Origin: Pseudorhodoplanes sinuspersici
Lineage (GTDB): Bacteria > Pseudomonadota > Alphaproteobacteria > Rhizobiales > Xanthobacteraceae
Length of the DNA: 64,000 bases
NCBI RefSeq assembly: GCF_002119765.1
Contig: NZ_CP021112.1
Span: forward strand, 1,358,501-1,422,500
Reading direction: 5' to 3'
Shown here: positions 25,598 to 34,826 of the stretch, piece by piece
How positions within the stretch are numbered: the first letter of the stretch is position 1
Layout: each line of letters starts with the position of its first letter
Notes under the pieces: model-generated
What the model saw: the letters and a program-made list of their open reading frames with translations, nothing else
Databases searched by the model: none
Told to the model about the DNA's origin: nothing
Made by a program: the position numbers and the translations under genes

Positions 25598-27421
25598 ATG
25601 TTTCGGCCCATTATTGCACTGTTTCTCGCGGGCCTTATCGGTCTTGCCGCGTATCCCGCCTCGGCACGGATGCTGCAGGGTGCGGCCGACGATCGCTCTG
25701 CGATCACCGACTTTTCCGCAAAGAACGGCGACGGCCGAGGCGGCGGCGGTAAAGCCAGTCGTGGTGGCGGCGGCGGTGGGAAGGTCAATCGTGGCGGAGG
25801 CGGGCGCAAGAACTTTGGCGGCGGCCGCGGCGGCGGAGGTCCCAAATTCGGCCGCGGTGGTGGCGACCGTCCCAAGTTCAGCCGGGGCGGCGGCGACCGC
25901 CCCAAGTTCGGTCGTGTCGGCGATCGCCCGAAGTTTGGACGCGGGGGCGGCGGCCAGCGCGGAGAAGGCCGTCGCGATCGTGGGCCGCGCATCGATCGCG
26001 CAGGCAGACGCGACAATATCGGACGCGAGCAATTGCGCGAGCAGCGGCGGGAACGTGTCGAACAGCGCAGTCGCAACCGCGATCAGTTGCGCCAGTTGCA
26101 GTCCCGCCAGCGCGAGCAATTGAGAGACAGGAAACTCGATCGTGCCGGACGCGAGAAGCTGCGCGCGCAGCAACGTCAGGAGCGCCGGGACCTCTTATCG
26201 CGGCAGCAAGATGAGCGCCGCCAGCAAGTGCAGGAGCGCGATCGGCGTCGTGATCAAATCAATAACGAGCGGCGGGCGAAACGCGAGGAAGCGCGCAAGC
26301 AGCGCGCGGAGCGTCGCGAGCAGCGCCTGCGCGATCGCGACAAGATCCGCGAACAACGGGCTGACCGTCGCGAACGCCGCCGGATCAGCGATGACGATGC
26401 ACGGCGCGGCCGTTTCGTAAACCGCGATCGCTTTGAACGGCGTGGAGGTGATTTCTCGCGCAAGGCATGGCGGCATGGGCGGCGCGCGGCATTCGTCGCC
26501 TGGAGCGGACCGGTATTCCTGCCGTTCATCTACGCCGATCTGTTCGACTATACCTTCTTCCCCTACGCCTACGATCCCGGCTATTGGGGCTATGTCTATG
26601 ATGATTTCTTCGACAGCATGTTCTGGGCCTATGGCAGCCCCTATTCCGACCCGGGTTTCGCAGCGCCATTGCCGCGCGGCGGGCGTCCCGCCCGCGTGTC
26701 TCCGCAAATGCGGACTGCCATTACGCAAGCCTGCACGCCCGACAGAGGCCTGACCGCGTGGCCGTTCCAGCACATTGAGAGCGCAGTCAAACCCACTGCC
26801 GATCAGCAAAAGCTTCTCGATGCAGTGCGGACAGCGGCAAGCGAGGCTGCCGATGCATTCAAGGCGTCATGCAGCACCGACTTTGCATTGACACCGCCAG
26901 GGCGCGTCAACGCGATGATCAGCCGTATCGAAGCGACGCTGGAGGCGCTGCGCATCGTGCGTCCGCCGCTCGAAGCGTTTTACAACTCACTGAGCGACGA
27001 GCAGAAGGAGCGCTTCAATCAGATCGGGCCGAATATCGGTCGCAACGACGAGAGGGCGGCACGCAGCCGCGGCACACCGGAGCAAGAACTGCAATCGTGC
27101 AAAGAAGCAGGAACCGGCCTCGCCGCTGCCCCGATCGATCGTATCGAGGATGCGGTGCAGCCCACCGAGATGCAGCGCGCGGCCTTCCAAAAGCTCAGCG
27201 ATGCCAGCCAGAACGCGGTGGAAACATTGCAGGCCGCCTGTCCAGAGGCCATCGCACTGACACCGACGGGACGGCTGGAAGCCATGCAAACACGCCTCGA
27301 GGCGATGCTCGATGCCGCTGAAATCGTGCAGCCCGCGCTCGAGGAATTCTATGCGACGCTGACGAACGAACAGAAGGCTCGCTTCAACGCGCTCGGCCGG
27401 GATGCGCGGCGAGTGAATTGA
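25598..27421 (+). CDS. Exported Gly/Arg-rich protein with two Spy/LTxxQ-like repeats
   Basis: 607 aa with three unlike parts. A signal peptide (FLAGLIGLAAYPASA) is followed by a Gly-rich stretch (about 45-125) with repeats of the type RGGGDRPKFGR. Residues about 130-290 form a highly charged Arg/Glu/Gln coiled coil. After an aromatic patch (FIYADLFDYTFFPYAYDPGYW, residues 306-326), two tandem Spy-like repeats of about 90 residues follow. Each has Cys, LTP(P/T)GR, and a final (S/N)(D/E)EQK(E/A)RFN box. Spy/CpxP proteins act as periplasmic chaperones or stress sensors; here the role is unknown. Confidence 0.78.
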   Translation: MFRPIIALFLAGLIGLAAYPASARMLQGAADDRSAITDFSAKNGDGRGGGGKASRGGGGGGKVNRGGGGRKNFGGGRGGGGPKFGRGGGDRPKFSRGGGDRPKFGRVGDRPKFGRGGGGQRGEGRRDRGPRIDRAGRRDNIGREQLREQRRERVEQRSRNRDQLRQLQSRQREQLRDRKLDRAGREKLRAQQRQERRDLLSRQQDERRQQVQERDRRRDQINNERRAKREEARKQRAERREQRLRDRDKIREQRADRRERRRISDDDARRGRFVNRDRFERRGGDFSRKAWRHGRRAAFVAWSGPVFLPFIYADLFDYTFFPYAYDPGYWGYVYDDFFDSMFWAYGSPYSDPGFAAPLPRGGRPARVSPQMRTAITQACTPDRGLTAWPFQHIESAVKPTADQQKLLDAVRTAASEAADAFKASCSTDFALTPPGRVNAMISRIEATLEALRIVRPPLEAFYNSLSDEQKERFNQIGPNIGRNDERAARSRGTPEQELQSCKEAGTGLAAAPIDRIEDAVQPTEMQRAAFQKLSDASQNAVETLQAACPEAIALTPTGRLEAMQTRLEAMLDAAEIVQPALEEFYATLTNEQKARFNALGRDARRVN

Positions 27422-27507
27422 TCGAAGGTCCGCAACATCAGGGCGGCGGAACGCGGTTCGCGCGACAGACGTTGAACCACGTTCGCCAACAAATTGCGGC
27501 ATCCGTC

Positions 27508-28014
27508 ATGTTTCTGATGTTTCAAATTTTAACGGTACTCGTCGTTGCCATTGCCATGGCATTGACGCTGGCGCACGCGCTGGAACTTCCCGGGAAACTG
27601 CAACTCTCCAAGGAACAGTATCTCGCTGTGCAGAAAATCTATTATCCAGGCTTCACCGTGGGCGGCGCAGCCGAACCTGTCGGCGTCCTGCTGTTGCTTG
27701 GATTGATGCTGATGTTTCCTATCGGCAGCACGGCATTCTGGCTGGTGGCCGCAGCGTTATCGGCACTGGCCGCGATGCACCTCGCCTATTGGCTGCTGAC
27801 GCATCCAGTCAATCATTTCTGGCTTCGGGACGTGGATCTTGCAAAAGGCGGATCTGGCTTTTTCAGCTTCGATCCGCTGGGGCGGGCCACGGACGCCGAT
27901 CAAACCGACTGGAAATCGTTACGCGACCGCTGGGAGTTCTCGCATGTGGTGCGGGCCGTGTTCGGCATCGCCAGCTTGATTTTTCTGGTGACAGCGATTG
28001 CCGTTCATGCGTAG
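27508..28014 (+). CDS. Small membrane protein, function unknown
   Basis: 168 aa from ATG 27508. Four predicted membrane helices: FQILTVLVVAIAMALTLAHA, PVGVLLLLGLMLMFPIG, FWLVAAALSALAAMHLAYW and VFGIASLIFLVTAIAV. Between helices 3 and 4 is a soluble segment with NHFWLRDVDL and DWKSLRDRWEFSHVVR, resembling DUF1772/anthrone-oxygenase-like membrane proteins. The gene follows the Gly/Arg-rich gene on the same strand, 86 bases away. I do not assign a function. Confidence 0.65.
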   Translation: MFLMFQILTVLVVAIAMALTLAHALELPGKLQLSKEQYLAVQKIYYPGFTVGGAAEPVGVLLLLGLMLMFPIGSTAFWLVAAALSALAAMHLAYWLLTHPVNHFWLRDVDLAKGGSGFFSFDPLGRATDADQTDWKSLRDRWEFSHVVRAVFGIASLIFLVTAIAVHA

Positions 28015-28064
28015 GGCACAAATCTTCTCAGAACGTGCGCAAGGAAAAGGCATCAAAAAATAAA

Positions 28065-28110
28065 AAGCGGGAGCCTCGCTTTGATTCCCATCAAAGCGAG
28101 GCTCCCGCAC
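28065..28110 (-). terminator. Strong Rho-independent terminator of pckA
   Basis: A perfect 18-bp stem (gcgggagcctcgctttga and its complement, loop about 6 nt). On the minus strand it is followed by TTTTTATTTTTT. It lies 90 bases past the pckA stop and also separates pckA from the convergent membrane-protein gene. Confidence 0.92.
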
Positions 28111-28197
28111 GAAGCACCAGACCATCTCCGTCACCTTCGAGGCTTGTGAGCCTGCTATCGATCGGCGCATGCGCCGATCGATGGGCGACGGCAATCC

Positions 28198-29817
28198 TTA
28201 TTCTGCCGCGAGTTGTACTTCCGGCGCAGCCGCCCGCACATCGGCGTCGACCTTGTCCTCGAACTTGGCGAAGTTGTCCTGGAACATCTTCACCAGCGAA
28301 CGCGCGGTCTCGTCGAACTCTTTTTTGTTCTGCCAGGTCTTCATCGGATAGAGCAGATGCGGCTCGATTCCCGGCACCGATGTCGGCACCGAGAAACCGA
28401 AATACGGATCGGTGCGGAACGATGCATTCTTCAGCGAACCGTCGAGCGCGGCGGTGACGAGCGCACGCGTTGCCTTGATCGGCATGCGGCGGCCGACGCC
28501 ATACTTGCCGCCGGTCCAGCCGGAATTGACCAGCCAGCAATCGACATTGTGCTTGGCGATATAGTCGCGCAGCAAGTTGCCGTATTCAGCCGGCGGACGC
28601 GGCAGGAACGGCGCACCAAAGCAGGTCGAGAATTCCGGCTGCACGCCGACAAGACCCTTCTCGGTGCCGGCGACCTTCGCCGTGTAACCCGACAGGAAGT
28701 GATACATCGCCTGCGCCGGCGTCAGCTTGGCGATCGGCGGCATGACGCCGTAAGCGTCGGCGGTCAGGAAGACGATATTCTTCGGATGACCGGCGCAGCC
28801 GCTGCGCGACGCATTCGGGATCGATTCCAGCGGATAGGCCGAACGCGTATTCTCGGTCTTGGAGATGTTCGTATAGTCGGGCACGCGCGTGATCGGATCG
28901 AAAACGACGTTCTCGAGCACCGCGCCGAACCGATTGGTCGCGTCCCAGATCAGCGGCTCTTTCTCGTGTGTGAGATCGACGCATTTGGCGTAGCAGCCAC
29001 CTTCGAAATTGAAGATGCCATCCGGACCCCAGCCGGTCTCGTCATCGCCGATCAGCGTGCGGGCCGGATCGGCCGAGAGCGTCGTCTTGCCAGTGCCGGA
29101 CAAACCGAAGAACAGGGCGCTGTCGCCATTCGGTCCGACATTGGCGGAGCAATGCATCGGCATCACGCCTTCGGCCGGCAGATAGAAGTTGAGCGTGGTA
29201 AACACCGACTTCTTCATCTCGCCCGCATAGGACGAACCGCAGATCAGCACGATCTTGCGGGTGAAGTCGATCGCCACCATCGTGTCGGAGCCTTCGCGGC
29301 CGCCGTGACGCGCCGCATCTGGACGGAACGACGGCAGATCAATGATGGTCATCTCCGGCACGAAGTCGGCCAAAGCCGCGACTTCGGGACGAATGAGCAG
29401 CGTGCGAATGAACAGCGAGTGCCAGGCGAGTTCGGTAAAGACGCGCACCTTGATGCGATAGGTCTTGTCGGCGCCGCCATAGAGATCCTGCGCAAACAGC
29501 GTCTTGCCTTTGCAATGCGCGAGGAAGTCCGCGTACAGATTGTCGAAATGCTCTTTCGAAAGCTTGCGGTTGCCGTCCCACCACACGCTATCGCGCGTGA
29601 GATCGTCGACCACCGTATGCTTGTCTTTCGGAGAACGGCCAGTGTGGTGCCCGGTTTCCGCGCACAGCGCGCCGCCAGCCACGATATGGGCTTCGCCCTT
29701 GGCAATCGCATGCTCGTAAAGCGGCGCATCGGTCAGATTCCAATGCACGGCCTGAAGATCCTTCAGGCCGAATTTGTCAGCCCCGTAAGCTTTATTCCTT
29801 ACGCCTGTTTCCTGCAC
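28198..29817 (-). CDS. pckA: Phosphoenolpyruvate carboxykinase (ATP)
   Basis: Converts oxaloacetate and ATP to PEP at the entry of gluconeogenesis; 539 aa. It starts at GTG 29817 with GGAGG nine bases upstream. The nucleotide site is [15 protein letters not shown] near residue 237. Metal and substrate residues lie in [11 protein letters not shown], and TGRSPKDKH and [11 protein letters not shown] are conserved. In rhizobia this gene lies beside chvI/chvG, as here, and is under C4-dicarboxylate and ChvI-linked control; that link is from knowledge of the group. Confidence 0.97.
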   Translation of the reverse strand: MQETGVRNKAYGADKFGLKDLQAVHWNLTDAPLYEHAIAKGEAHIVAGGALCAETGHHTGRSPKDKHTVVDDLTRDSVWWDGNRKLSKEHFDNLYADFLAHCKGKTLFAQDLYGGADKTYRIKVRVFTELAWHSLFIRTLLIRPEVAALADFVPEMTIIDLPSFRPDAARHGGREGSDTMVAIDFTRKIVLICGSSYAGEMKKSVFTTLNFYLPAEGVMPMHCSANVGPNGDSALFFGLSGTGKTTLSADPARTLIGDDETGWGPDGIFNFEGGCYAKCVDLTHEKEPLIWDATNRFGAVLENVVFDPITRVPDYTNISKTENTRSAYPLESIPNASRSGCAGHPKNIVFLTADAYGVMPPIAKLTPAQAMYHFLSGYTAKVAGTEKGLVGVQPEFSTCFGAPFLPRPPAEYGNLLRDYIAKHNVDCWLVNSGWTGGKYGVGRRMPIKATRALVTAALDGSLKNASFRTDPYFGFSVPTSVPGIEPHLLYPMKTWQNKKEFDETARSLVKMFQDNFAKFEDKVDADVRAAAPEVQLAAE

Positions 29818-30084
29818 GGAATGCCCTCCGAAAAAACGCTTCCACCACCCTGGCGGGCTGGAATATTTTCACCCCGATGTCGGCGTGAACATTGAGAAAG
29901 GTCAAGTGCGGCCGCTGCCCCGGGCCGCGCGGTTTTCTTAGAGCCGCATCGGGCATATGCCAAGCATTTTGACGCTTGCAACGTTCCAAACTGCGTCGTT
30001 CTGCGTCGTTGCAGCGCAACAAACGCCCGAATTAATTGCATCTTCGTGCATTAAGATTATGCGCAGGCTCAATCGGGACAGACC
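29818..30084. promoter_or_regulatory. pckA upstream region
   Basis: No gene visible. On the minus strand it must hold the pckA promoter; ACTTGAC near 29907 and TTGCAA-N16-CATATG further upstream (around 29955-29980) are candidates, neither strong. A small direct repeat of ctgcgtcgtt lies near 29990-30010. Confidence 0.35.
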
Positions 30085-30240
30085 TTAGCTGACCAACCAT
30101 TTCTGGATCACCGCCGCGACCTCGGCGCTGTTCTTATCCTGCATGACCATATGCGAATTACCTTTGATGCCGATCTCCGGTAGATTGATCCAGTCGACCA
30201 TACCACCGGCCGCCTTGCACGGCGAAGCGATCCCGCACAT
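30085..30240 (-). pseudogene. Remnant of an alpha/beta hydrolase (C-terminal end only)
   Basis: A 51-codon frame ending in TAA at 30085 reads ...VDWINLPEIGIKGNSHMVMQ, then DKNSAEVAAVIQKWLVS. This is the C-terminus of secreted alpha/beta hydrolases (LP.IGIKGNSHM.MQDKN) including the catalytic His in NSHM. Everything upstream of it, with the nucleophile domain, is missing: the frame begins right at the terminator of the OmpA-family gene. It looks like a deletion remnant. Confidence 0.7.
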
Positions 30241-30242
30241 GA

Positions 30243-30277
30243 AAAGGGCGGCCGCGATGGGCCGCCCTTGCGATTAA
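30243..30277 (-). terminator. Rho-independent terminator of the OmpA-family gene
   Basis: Stem aagggcggcc / ggccgccctt; on the minus strand it is followed by TTTTC. It lies about 17 bases after the gene's stop. Confidence 0.75.
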
Positions 30278-30293
30278 ATTTTCGAGCTGAAGA

Positions 30294-30929
30294 TTACTGC
30301 GTTGCGTTTACAACCTCGACGCGACGGTTCTCACCAGACAGCGGTTGCCCCGGCAGCTTCAGACGTTCCTTGCCGAAGCCGGCAACAAGCAGTGTGTCCG
30401 GCGCGATCTTGTAAGTCTCGATCAAATAGCGGCGCACCGATTGCGCGCGACGATGCGAAAGCCCGAGATTATATTCGGCGCTGCCGGCTGCATCGGTGTG
30501 GCCGTTCAGCACGAAGGTGCCGCCCTTGAGACCCGGCTTGATCAGCGCTTCGCCAAGTGCATTCACCGCGACAACCGCTTTCGGTCCGATCGCATCGGAA
30601 TTGTAATCGAAGTAGATTTCGAGATCGATCTTCGGCTTGCCCTTGACGATCTCGGCGATCTGTTCGCGCTCTTCTTTCGCGGCAGGTTGCACAGCTTCGA
30701 TCGAAATCGCACGCGTGCGCGCACGATCGAGAACCTGCTTTTCGGCCGCAGCCTTGGGATCGGCGCCGATGGAGCGTGTGCCGCCAAGGCTTCGCGTCAC
30801 CGGCTTGGTCGGATCGACCTTCGGCTTGAGCGCCTCTTCGATCTGGTTGGACGATTGCGCCAGAGCAGGCGCCGCGCCGGCAAACAGAGCGAATGCGGCA
30901 GCAGCGATCAGTGTCGTGAAGCGGGTCAT
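30294..30929 (-). CDS. OmpA-family peptidoglycan-binding protein
   Basis: 211 aa from ATG 30929. The signal peptide is TTLIAAAAFALFAGAAPALAQ. A linker of about 80 residues precedes an OmpA/MotB domain: IYFDYNSDAIGPKA, LNGHTDAAGSAEYNLGLSHRRA (residues about 140-161; key Asp and Arg in TDA..G and LSxRRA), and C-terminal GENRRVEVV. The domain binds diaminopimelate in peptidoglycan, so the protein probably sits in the periplasm or outer membrane. No beta barrel is present. Confidence 0.88.
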   Translation of the reverse strand: MTRFTTLIAAAAFALFAGAAPALAQSSNQIEEALKPKVDPTKPVTRSLGGTRSIGADPKAAAEKQVLDRARTRAISIEAVQPAAKEEREQIAEIVKGKPKIDLEIYFDYNSDAIGPKAVVAVNALGEALIKPGLKGGTFVLNGHTDAAGSAEYNLGLSHRRAQSVRRYLIETYKIAPDTLLVAGFGKERLKLPGQPLSGENRRVEVVNATQ

Positions 30930-31101
30930 CGCACTTTCCTTCCCATCCGGACGACGGGCAATCTTAGCACGGCAAATCGTCACTGGGATCAGCCGCTGGA
31001 TCGGTCCGATCCAACATCATCGTGATGCCGAGCACCGTTTGGTCGCTTCAAAAAGGACCGCGGTTCAAACGCTGTGGTTCAAACGGCACTCGCCTCTCGA
31101 T

Positions 31102-31818
31102 TCAAACGGCTCTCGCCTCCTGCGCCAGCTTGACCAGCATGACGCGCAGCGGTCCAGAACCATCGACCCGTTGCGGGAATGGCAGGCGAAGCGCCACGCG
31201 GCCGTTCTGCAGCTCCAGGCCTTCCGGATCGAAGCCGACGCAACGCCAGTCACCGTCCGGCGCTCCCAGAAGCTTCGTCGCATAGAGGCGGCAGGCATCG
31301 GCGTGATCCTCGTTCATATGCGCCGAGGCGCGCTCTTCGGATGCCAGCAGATCCCCGGCATCGGAGAGATCGAGCAGGATGTCCTGCGGCTTCAGATCGA
31401 CGATACGGCCGAATCCGGCGACCAGATGCGCAGACGAAATCGTCACCTTGTAGAAGGCGAAATCGCCGAAATCGGCAAACATCGCAGCCTCCGGCTGCCG
31501 GGCCAGATAGCGGCGGCGATCGTTTTCATCGGTCGTGATCGCTGCGCGGCCCATCAGCATCACGCGCGCGCCTTCCAGCGGATCGCCCTCCTTGCGCTCG
31601 TCCAGCATCAGCGACACGCGGCTGTCGGCGATCACGTTTTTTGTATGGACTGCAAGCTTCGAGATCAGCAGCAGGGGGGTCCCGTCGGCCGCGCTCGCCA
31701 CATTCACCAGCGAGCAATAGGGGTCCCCGGAGCCGGGCATCAGGGTCGCCAGAGCGCCGGAACGCGCCTCCCGCAGTAGCTTCTTGGCGGCAATTTTCGG
31801 GTCGAAATCGGTTTGCAT
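31102..31818 (-). CDS. HugZ-like pyridoxamine-phosphate-oxidase-fold protein with DUF2470
   Basis: 238 aa from ATG 31818, preferred over ATG 31845 because AAGGAG and GAGG lie 7-12 bases upstream. The N-terminal split-barrel flavin domain has LLREARSGALATLMPGSGDP, LLISKLAVHTKNV and RVSLMLDER. The C-terminal DUF2470 domain has HMNEDHADACRLYATKLLG, with the His/Asp pair linked to haem in HugZ proteins. The family includes haem oxygenase-like and PNPOx-like proteins, so the exact role is open. It is divergent from chvI. Confidence 0.85.
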   Translation of the reverse strand: MQTDFDPKIAAKKLLREARSGALATLMPGSGDPYCSLVNVASAADGTPLLLISKLAVHTKNVIADSRVSLMLDERKEGDPLEGARVMLMGRAAITTDENDRRRYLARQPEAAMFADFGDFAFYKVTISSAHLVAGFGRIVDLKPQDILLDLSDAGDLLASEERASAHMNEDHADACRLYATKLLGAPDGDWRCVGFDPEGLELQNGRVALRLPFPQRVDGSGPLRVMLVKLAQEARAV

Positions 31819-31938
31819 TCGGGCCTCGGGCTCCTTGTTAACCATTGTGGCAGCCCTGCTGGCCGCGGGAAGGAAAGAGGTTTATGATCGTCTTCCAAAG
31901 TAGAATCATAGAGTTGTTGCCGAATAGTCACATTTCGG

Positions 31939-31975
31939 CCCAGCTTTACGGGCTTCAAGCCAGCTGGGGTTTTTA
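31939..31975 (+). terminator. Terminator-like hairpin in the chvI leader
   Basis: cccagct and agctggg form a 7-bp stem with an inner ggc/gcc pair, followed by gtttttat. It lies 22 bases before the chvI start. Because the gene to the left is divergent, a plus-strand terminator here can only act on a short leader or small RNA made from the chvI promoter region. Confidence 0.5.
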
Positions 31976-31996
31976 TCTACCAACAGAAGAGGCGTC

Positions 31997-32698
31997 ATGC
32001 CGACCATCGCTCTCGTCGACGACGACCGCAACATCCTCACGTCCGTCTCCATCGCGCTCGAAGCGGAGGGGTACCGGATCATGACCTATACGGATGGCGC
32101 GTCCGCCCTCGATGGCTTCAAGTCCTCGCCGCCGGATCTTGCCATTCTGGATATCAAGATGCCGCGCATGGATGGCATGGAGCTGCTGCGTCGCGTCCGC
32201 CAGAAGACCGACATGCCGGTGATCTTTCTTACCTCGAAGGATGAGGAGATCGACGAGCTGTTCGGCCTCAAGATGGGCGCCGACGATTTCATCCGTAAGC
32301 CCTTCTCGCAGCGTCTCCTTGTCGAACGCGTCAAAGCCGTGCTCCGACGCGGCGCGCCGAAAGACGGCACGGCGCCGAAGGAAATCGACACCGCCAAGGT
32401 GCTGGAGCGCGGCCTTTTGCGCATGGATCCCGAGCGTCACACCTGCACCTGGAAGGGCGAACCGGTGACCCTCACGGTCACCGAATTCCTGATCCTGCAG
32501 GCACTGGCGAGCCGTCCGGGCGTGGTGAAGAGCCGTAACGCATTGATGGACGCCGCCTATGACGATCAGGTCTATGTCGACGATCGCACCATCGACAGCC
32601 ACATCAAGCGGCTGCGCAAGAAATTCAAAGTGGTCGACGACGACTTCGACATGATCGAGACCCTTTATGGTGTCGGTTATCGATTCAAGGAAGCCTGA
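31997..32698 (+). CDS. chvI: Response regulator ChvI (OmpR family)
   Basis: DNA-binding partner of ChvG, 233 aa. The receiver domain has acidic pocket DDD (residues 8-10), phospho-acceptor Asp in [14 protein letters not shown] near residue 52, and Lys in DDFIRKPFS. The winged-helix output domain spans about 135-233 ([27 protein letters not shown]). High identity to ChvI/ExoR-linked regulators and the downstream chvG-hprK-EIIA-ptsH order support the name. The pathway controls envelope and acid/symbiosis genes in rhizobia. Confidence 0.95.
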   Translation: MPTIALVDDDRNILTSVSIALEAEGYRIMTYTDGASALDGFKSSPPDLAILDIKMPRMDGMELLRRVRQKTDMPVIFLTSKDEEIDELFGLKMGADDFIRKPFSQRLLVERVKAVLRRGAPKDGTAPKEIDTAKVLERGLLRMDPERHTCTWKGEPVTLTVTEFLILQALASRPGVVKSRNALMDAAYDDQVYVDDRTIDSHIKRLRKKFKVVDDDFDMIETLYGVGYRFKEA

Positions 32699-32721
32699 TC
32701 CGGCGTTCCGATAATCTGACA

Positions 32722-32937
32722 CCAGTGTGGCGGTTCAGAAATTCCCTCAGTGGGGCCGCCCGACCGTCAGGGAATTTCTGAACCAATGCCACACTGGCCC
32801 TAAGAACGTTGCCGTATCCGGTCGAATGCGAAGTTCGTATTTGCAGGCCGCGACATCAACGAACTTCGCATTCGGGACACGGCCGCATCCTTGGACTACA
32901 ATGGGGCCTTCAGGGCCCCATTGTACAAAGGGGGCCG
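32722..32937 (+). repeat. Three successive long stem-loops between chvI and chvG
   Basis: Stem 1, 32722-32797: 26 bp with one 3-base bulge (ccagtgtggcggttcagaaa and its complement). Stem 2, core 32823-32874: 16 bp (cgaatgcgaagttcgt and complement) plus an outer gccgt/acggc pair. Stem 3, 32897-32925: 12 bp tacaatggggcc and complement, extended by partial outer pairing up to ggccg near 32937. They nearly fill the 269-bp gap. No T-run follows any of them. Confidence 0.8.
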
Positions 32938-32967
32938 ATATTTCAGCCAAGGCGCGGACGCCGCAGC

Positions 32968-34761
32968 GTGCTCGACCGGACTAAGGAACTCGAACAGCAA
33001 GACAAAGTCGCCAATCGCGCGGCCGTGGAGACGCTTGGGCTGCCTAAGAAGCAGGGCGTGATCCGAAAGTTGCGCGGCTATTGGCAGTATTTCGTCGGTC
33101 AAGGTTCATCCAGCCTCACGCGGCGCATCGTCTTCCTCAACGTCGCCGGCCTGTTCGCACTGTTCGTCGGCATTCTCTATCTGTCGCAATCGCGCGCCTT
33201 CTTCATCGAAGCGCGAATTCGCAGCCTGCAGGTGCAGGCCGAAATCATCGCCGGCGCCATTGCCGCTTCGGCCACGGTGGAAACCGATTCGATCACCATC
33301 GATCCGGATCGCCTGCTGGAATTGCAGCTCGGCGAGACCTATGGCCCGGACGATAGTTCCTCGGCACTTGAATTTCCCATCAATCCCGAGCGCGTCGCAC
33401 CGGTGCTGCGGCGATTGATTTCGCCGACCAATACCCGCGCCCGCATTTACGATCGCGATGGCGTCTTGCTGCTCGACAGCCGCAATCTGTATGGCCGCGG
33501 CGACGTGCTGCGCTTCGATCTGCCGTCGGCGGTCGAGAAGCCCGGCTTCTTCGAGAAGCAGCTCAACTCGATCCGCAAATGGTTCGCCAAGGGCGATCTG
33601 CCCGTCTATCAGGAGCTCGGTCCGGAAAACGGCAAGGGTTATCCGGAAGTCGCCAGCGCACTCAATGGCAACACCACCTCGATCGTGCGCATCAATCAGC
33701 GCGGCGAAGTCATCATCTCCGTTGCCACGCCGGTGCAGCGCTTCCGCGCCATTCGTGGCGTGTTGCTGCTGTCGACACAGGGTGCCGATATCGAGCAGAG
33801 CGTCGCCGCCGAGCGTCTGGCCATCTTCAAGGTGTTTCTGGTCGCCGCCGTCACCATGACCGTGCTGTCGATGCTGCTGGCGCGCACCATTGCCGGGCCG
33901 GTGCGGCGGCTCGCCGACGCCGCCGAGCGCGTGCGCCGTCGCGTGCGCACCCGCGTCGAAATCCCCGATTTCACCAATCGGCGCGATGAAATCGGTGATC
34001 TCTCCGGCGCGCTGCGCGAGATGACCAATGTGCTCTATAGCCGCATCGAGGCCATCGAAAGCTTCGCCGCCGACGTCGCGCATGAACTGAAAAATCCGCT
34101 GACTTCGCTGCGCTCCGCGGTCGAGACCATTCCGCTGGCCAAGACACGCGAAAGCCAGGAGCGGCTGATGGCCGTGATCCAGCACGATGTGCGGCGGCTC
34201 GACCGCTTGATCTCCGATATCTCGGATGCGAGCCGCCTCGATGCCGAACTGCAGCGACATGAATCGGCGCCAGTCAATCTATACACGCTGCTCACCACCG
34301 TGGTCTCGGTCGCCAACCAGGTGAAGCAGGAAGACGACATCCAGGTCAGGCTGAGCTTCGAGGGCGGCGGCCCGAACGCGTTCATCGTCTCCGGTCATGA
34401 CTCCCGCATCGGACAGGTGATCGACAACCTGATCGCCAATGCCCGTTCTTTCTCGAGTCCCGGGGGCAGCGTGCGCGTGACCGCGCGACGGGTGAAGAAT
34501 TTTGTCGAGATCATCGTCGACGATGACGGCCCCGGCATTCGTCCCGATGCGTTCGAGAAGATCTTCGAGCGCTTCTATACCGACCGTCCGCATCAGGGCT
34601 TCGGCAACAATTCCGGGCTCGGCCTGTCGATCTCCAAGCAGATCATCGAAGCCCATGGCGGAAAGATCTGGGCGGAGAACCGGCAAGGCGTGCCGACGCA
34701 TGACGGCGCCGACCCGCTGATCCTCGGCGCCCGCTTCACGGTACGACTGCCGGCCGTGTGA
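32968..34761 (+). CDS. chvG: Sensor histidine kinase ChvG
   Basis: Inner-membrane sensor kinase, 597 aa from GTG 32968. That start gives the family's usual length; the open frame extends upstream only through stem-loops. Membrane helices are IVFLNVAGLFALFVGILYL (near 55) and FLVAAVTMTVLSMLLA (near 295), enclosing a periplasmic sensor of about 220 residues. HAMP, then the H-box FAADVAHELKNPLTSLRSAV, N-box IGQVIDNLIANARSF and G-boxes DDDGPGIR and GLGLSISKQI follow. It partners ChvI; in rhizobia the periplasmic ExoR inhibits it, but no exoR lies in this window. Confidence 0.93.
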   Translation: MLDRTKELEQQDKVANRAAVETLGLPKKQGVIRKLRGYWQYFVGQGSSSLTRRIVFLNVAGLFALFVGILYLSQSRAFFIEARIRSLQVQAEIIAGAIAASATVETDSITIDPDRLLELQLGETYGPDDSSSALEFPINPERVAPVLRRLISPTNTRARIYDRDGVLLLDSRNLYGRGDVLRFDLPSAVEKPGFFEKQLNSIRKWFAKGDLPVYQELGPENGKGYPEVASALNGNTTSIVRINQRGEVIISVATPVQRFRAIRGVLLLSTQGADIEQSVAAERLAIFKVFLVAAVTMTVLSMLLARTIAGPVRRLADAAERVRRRVRTRVEIPDFTNRRDEIGDLSGALREMTNVLYSRIEAIESFAADVAHELKNPLTSLRSAVETIPLAKTRESQERLMAVIQHDVRRLDRLISDISDASRLDAELQRHESAPVNLYTLLTTVVSVANQVKQEDDIQVRLSFEGGGPNAFIVSGHDSRIGQVIDNLIANARSFSSPGGSVRVTARRVKNFVEIIVDDDGPGIRPDAFEKIFERFYTDRPHQGFGNNSGLGLSISKQIIEAHGGKIWAENRQGVPTHDGADPLILGARFTVRLPAV

Positions 34762-34770
34762 AGCGCCAAC

Positions 34771-34816
34771 GCGTTTCACGCGAAGTGGGCACCGGTTCGC
34801 GTGAAGAAAACGCACT
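34771..34816. repeat. Palindromic repeat, family D
   Basis: aacgcgtttcacgcgaagtg ... gtgaagaaaacgc with central accggtt, in the chvG-hprK gap. Same type as 43594-43638 and 49186-49230. Confidence 0.75.
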
Positions 34817-34826
34817 AAAATAAAAT

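Noticed and set aside
32722-32937. CRISPR-like array between chvI and chvG
   Set aside because: The three stems differ from each other in sequence and spacing; there are no repeated units or spacers and no cas genes.
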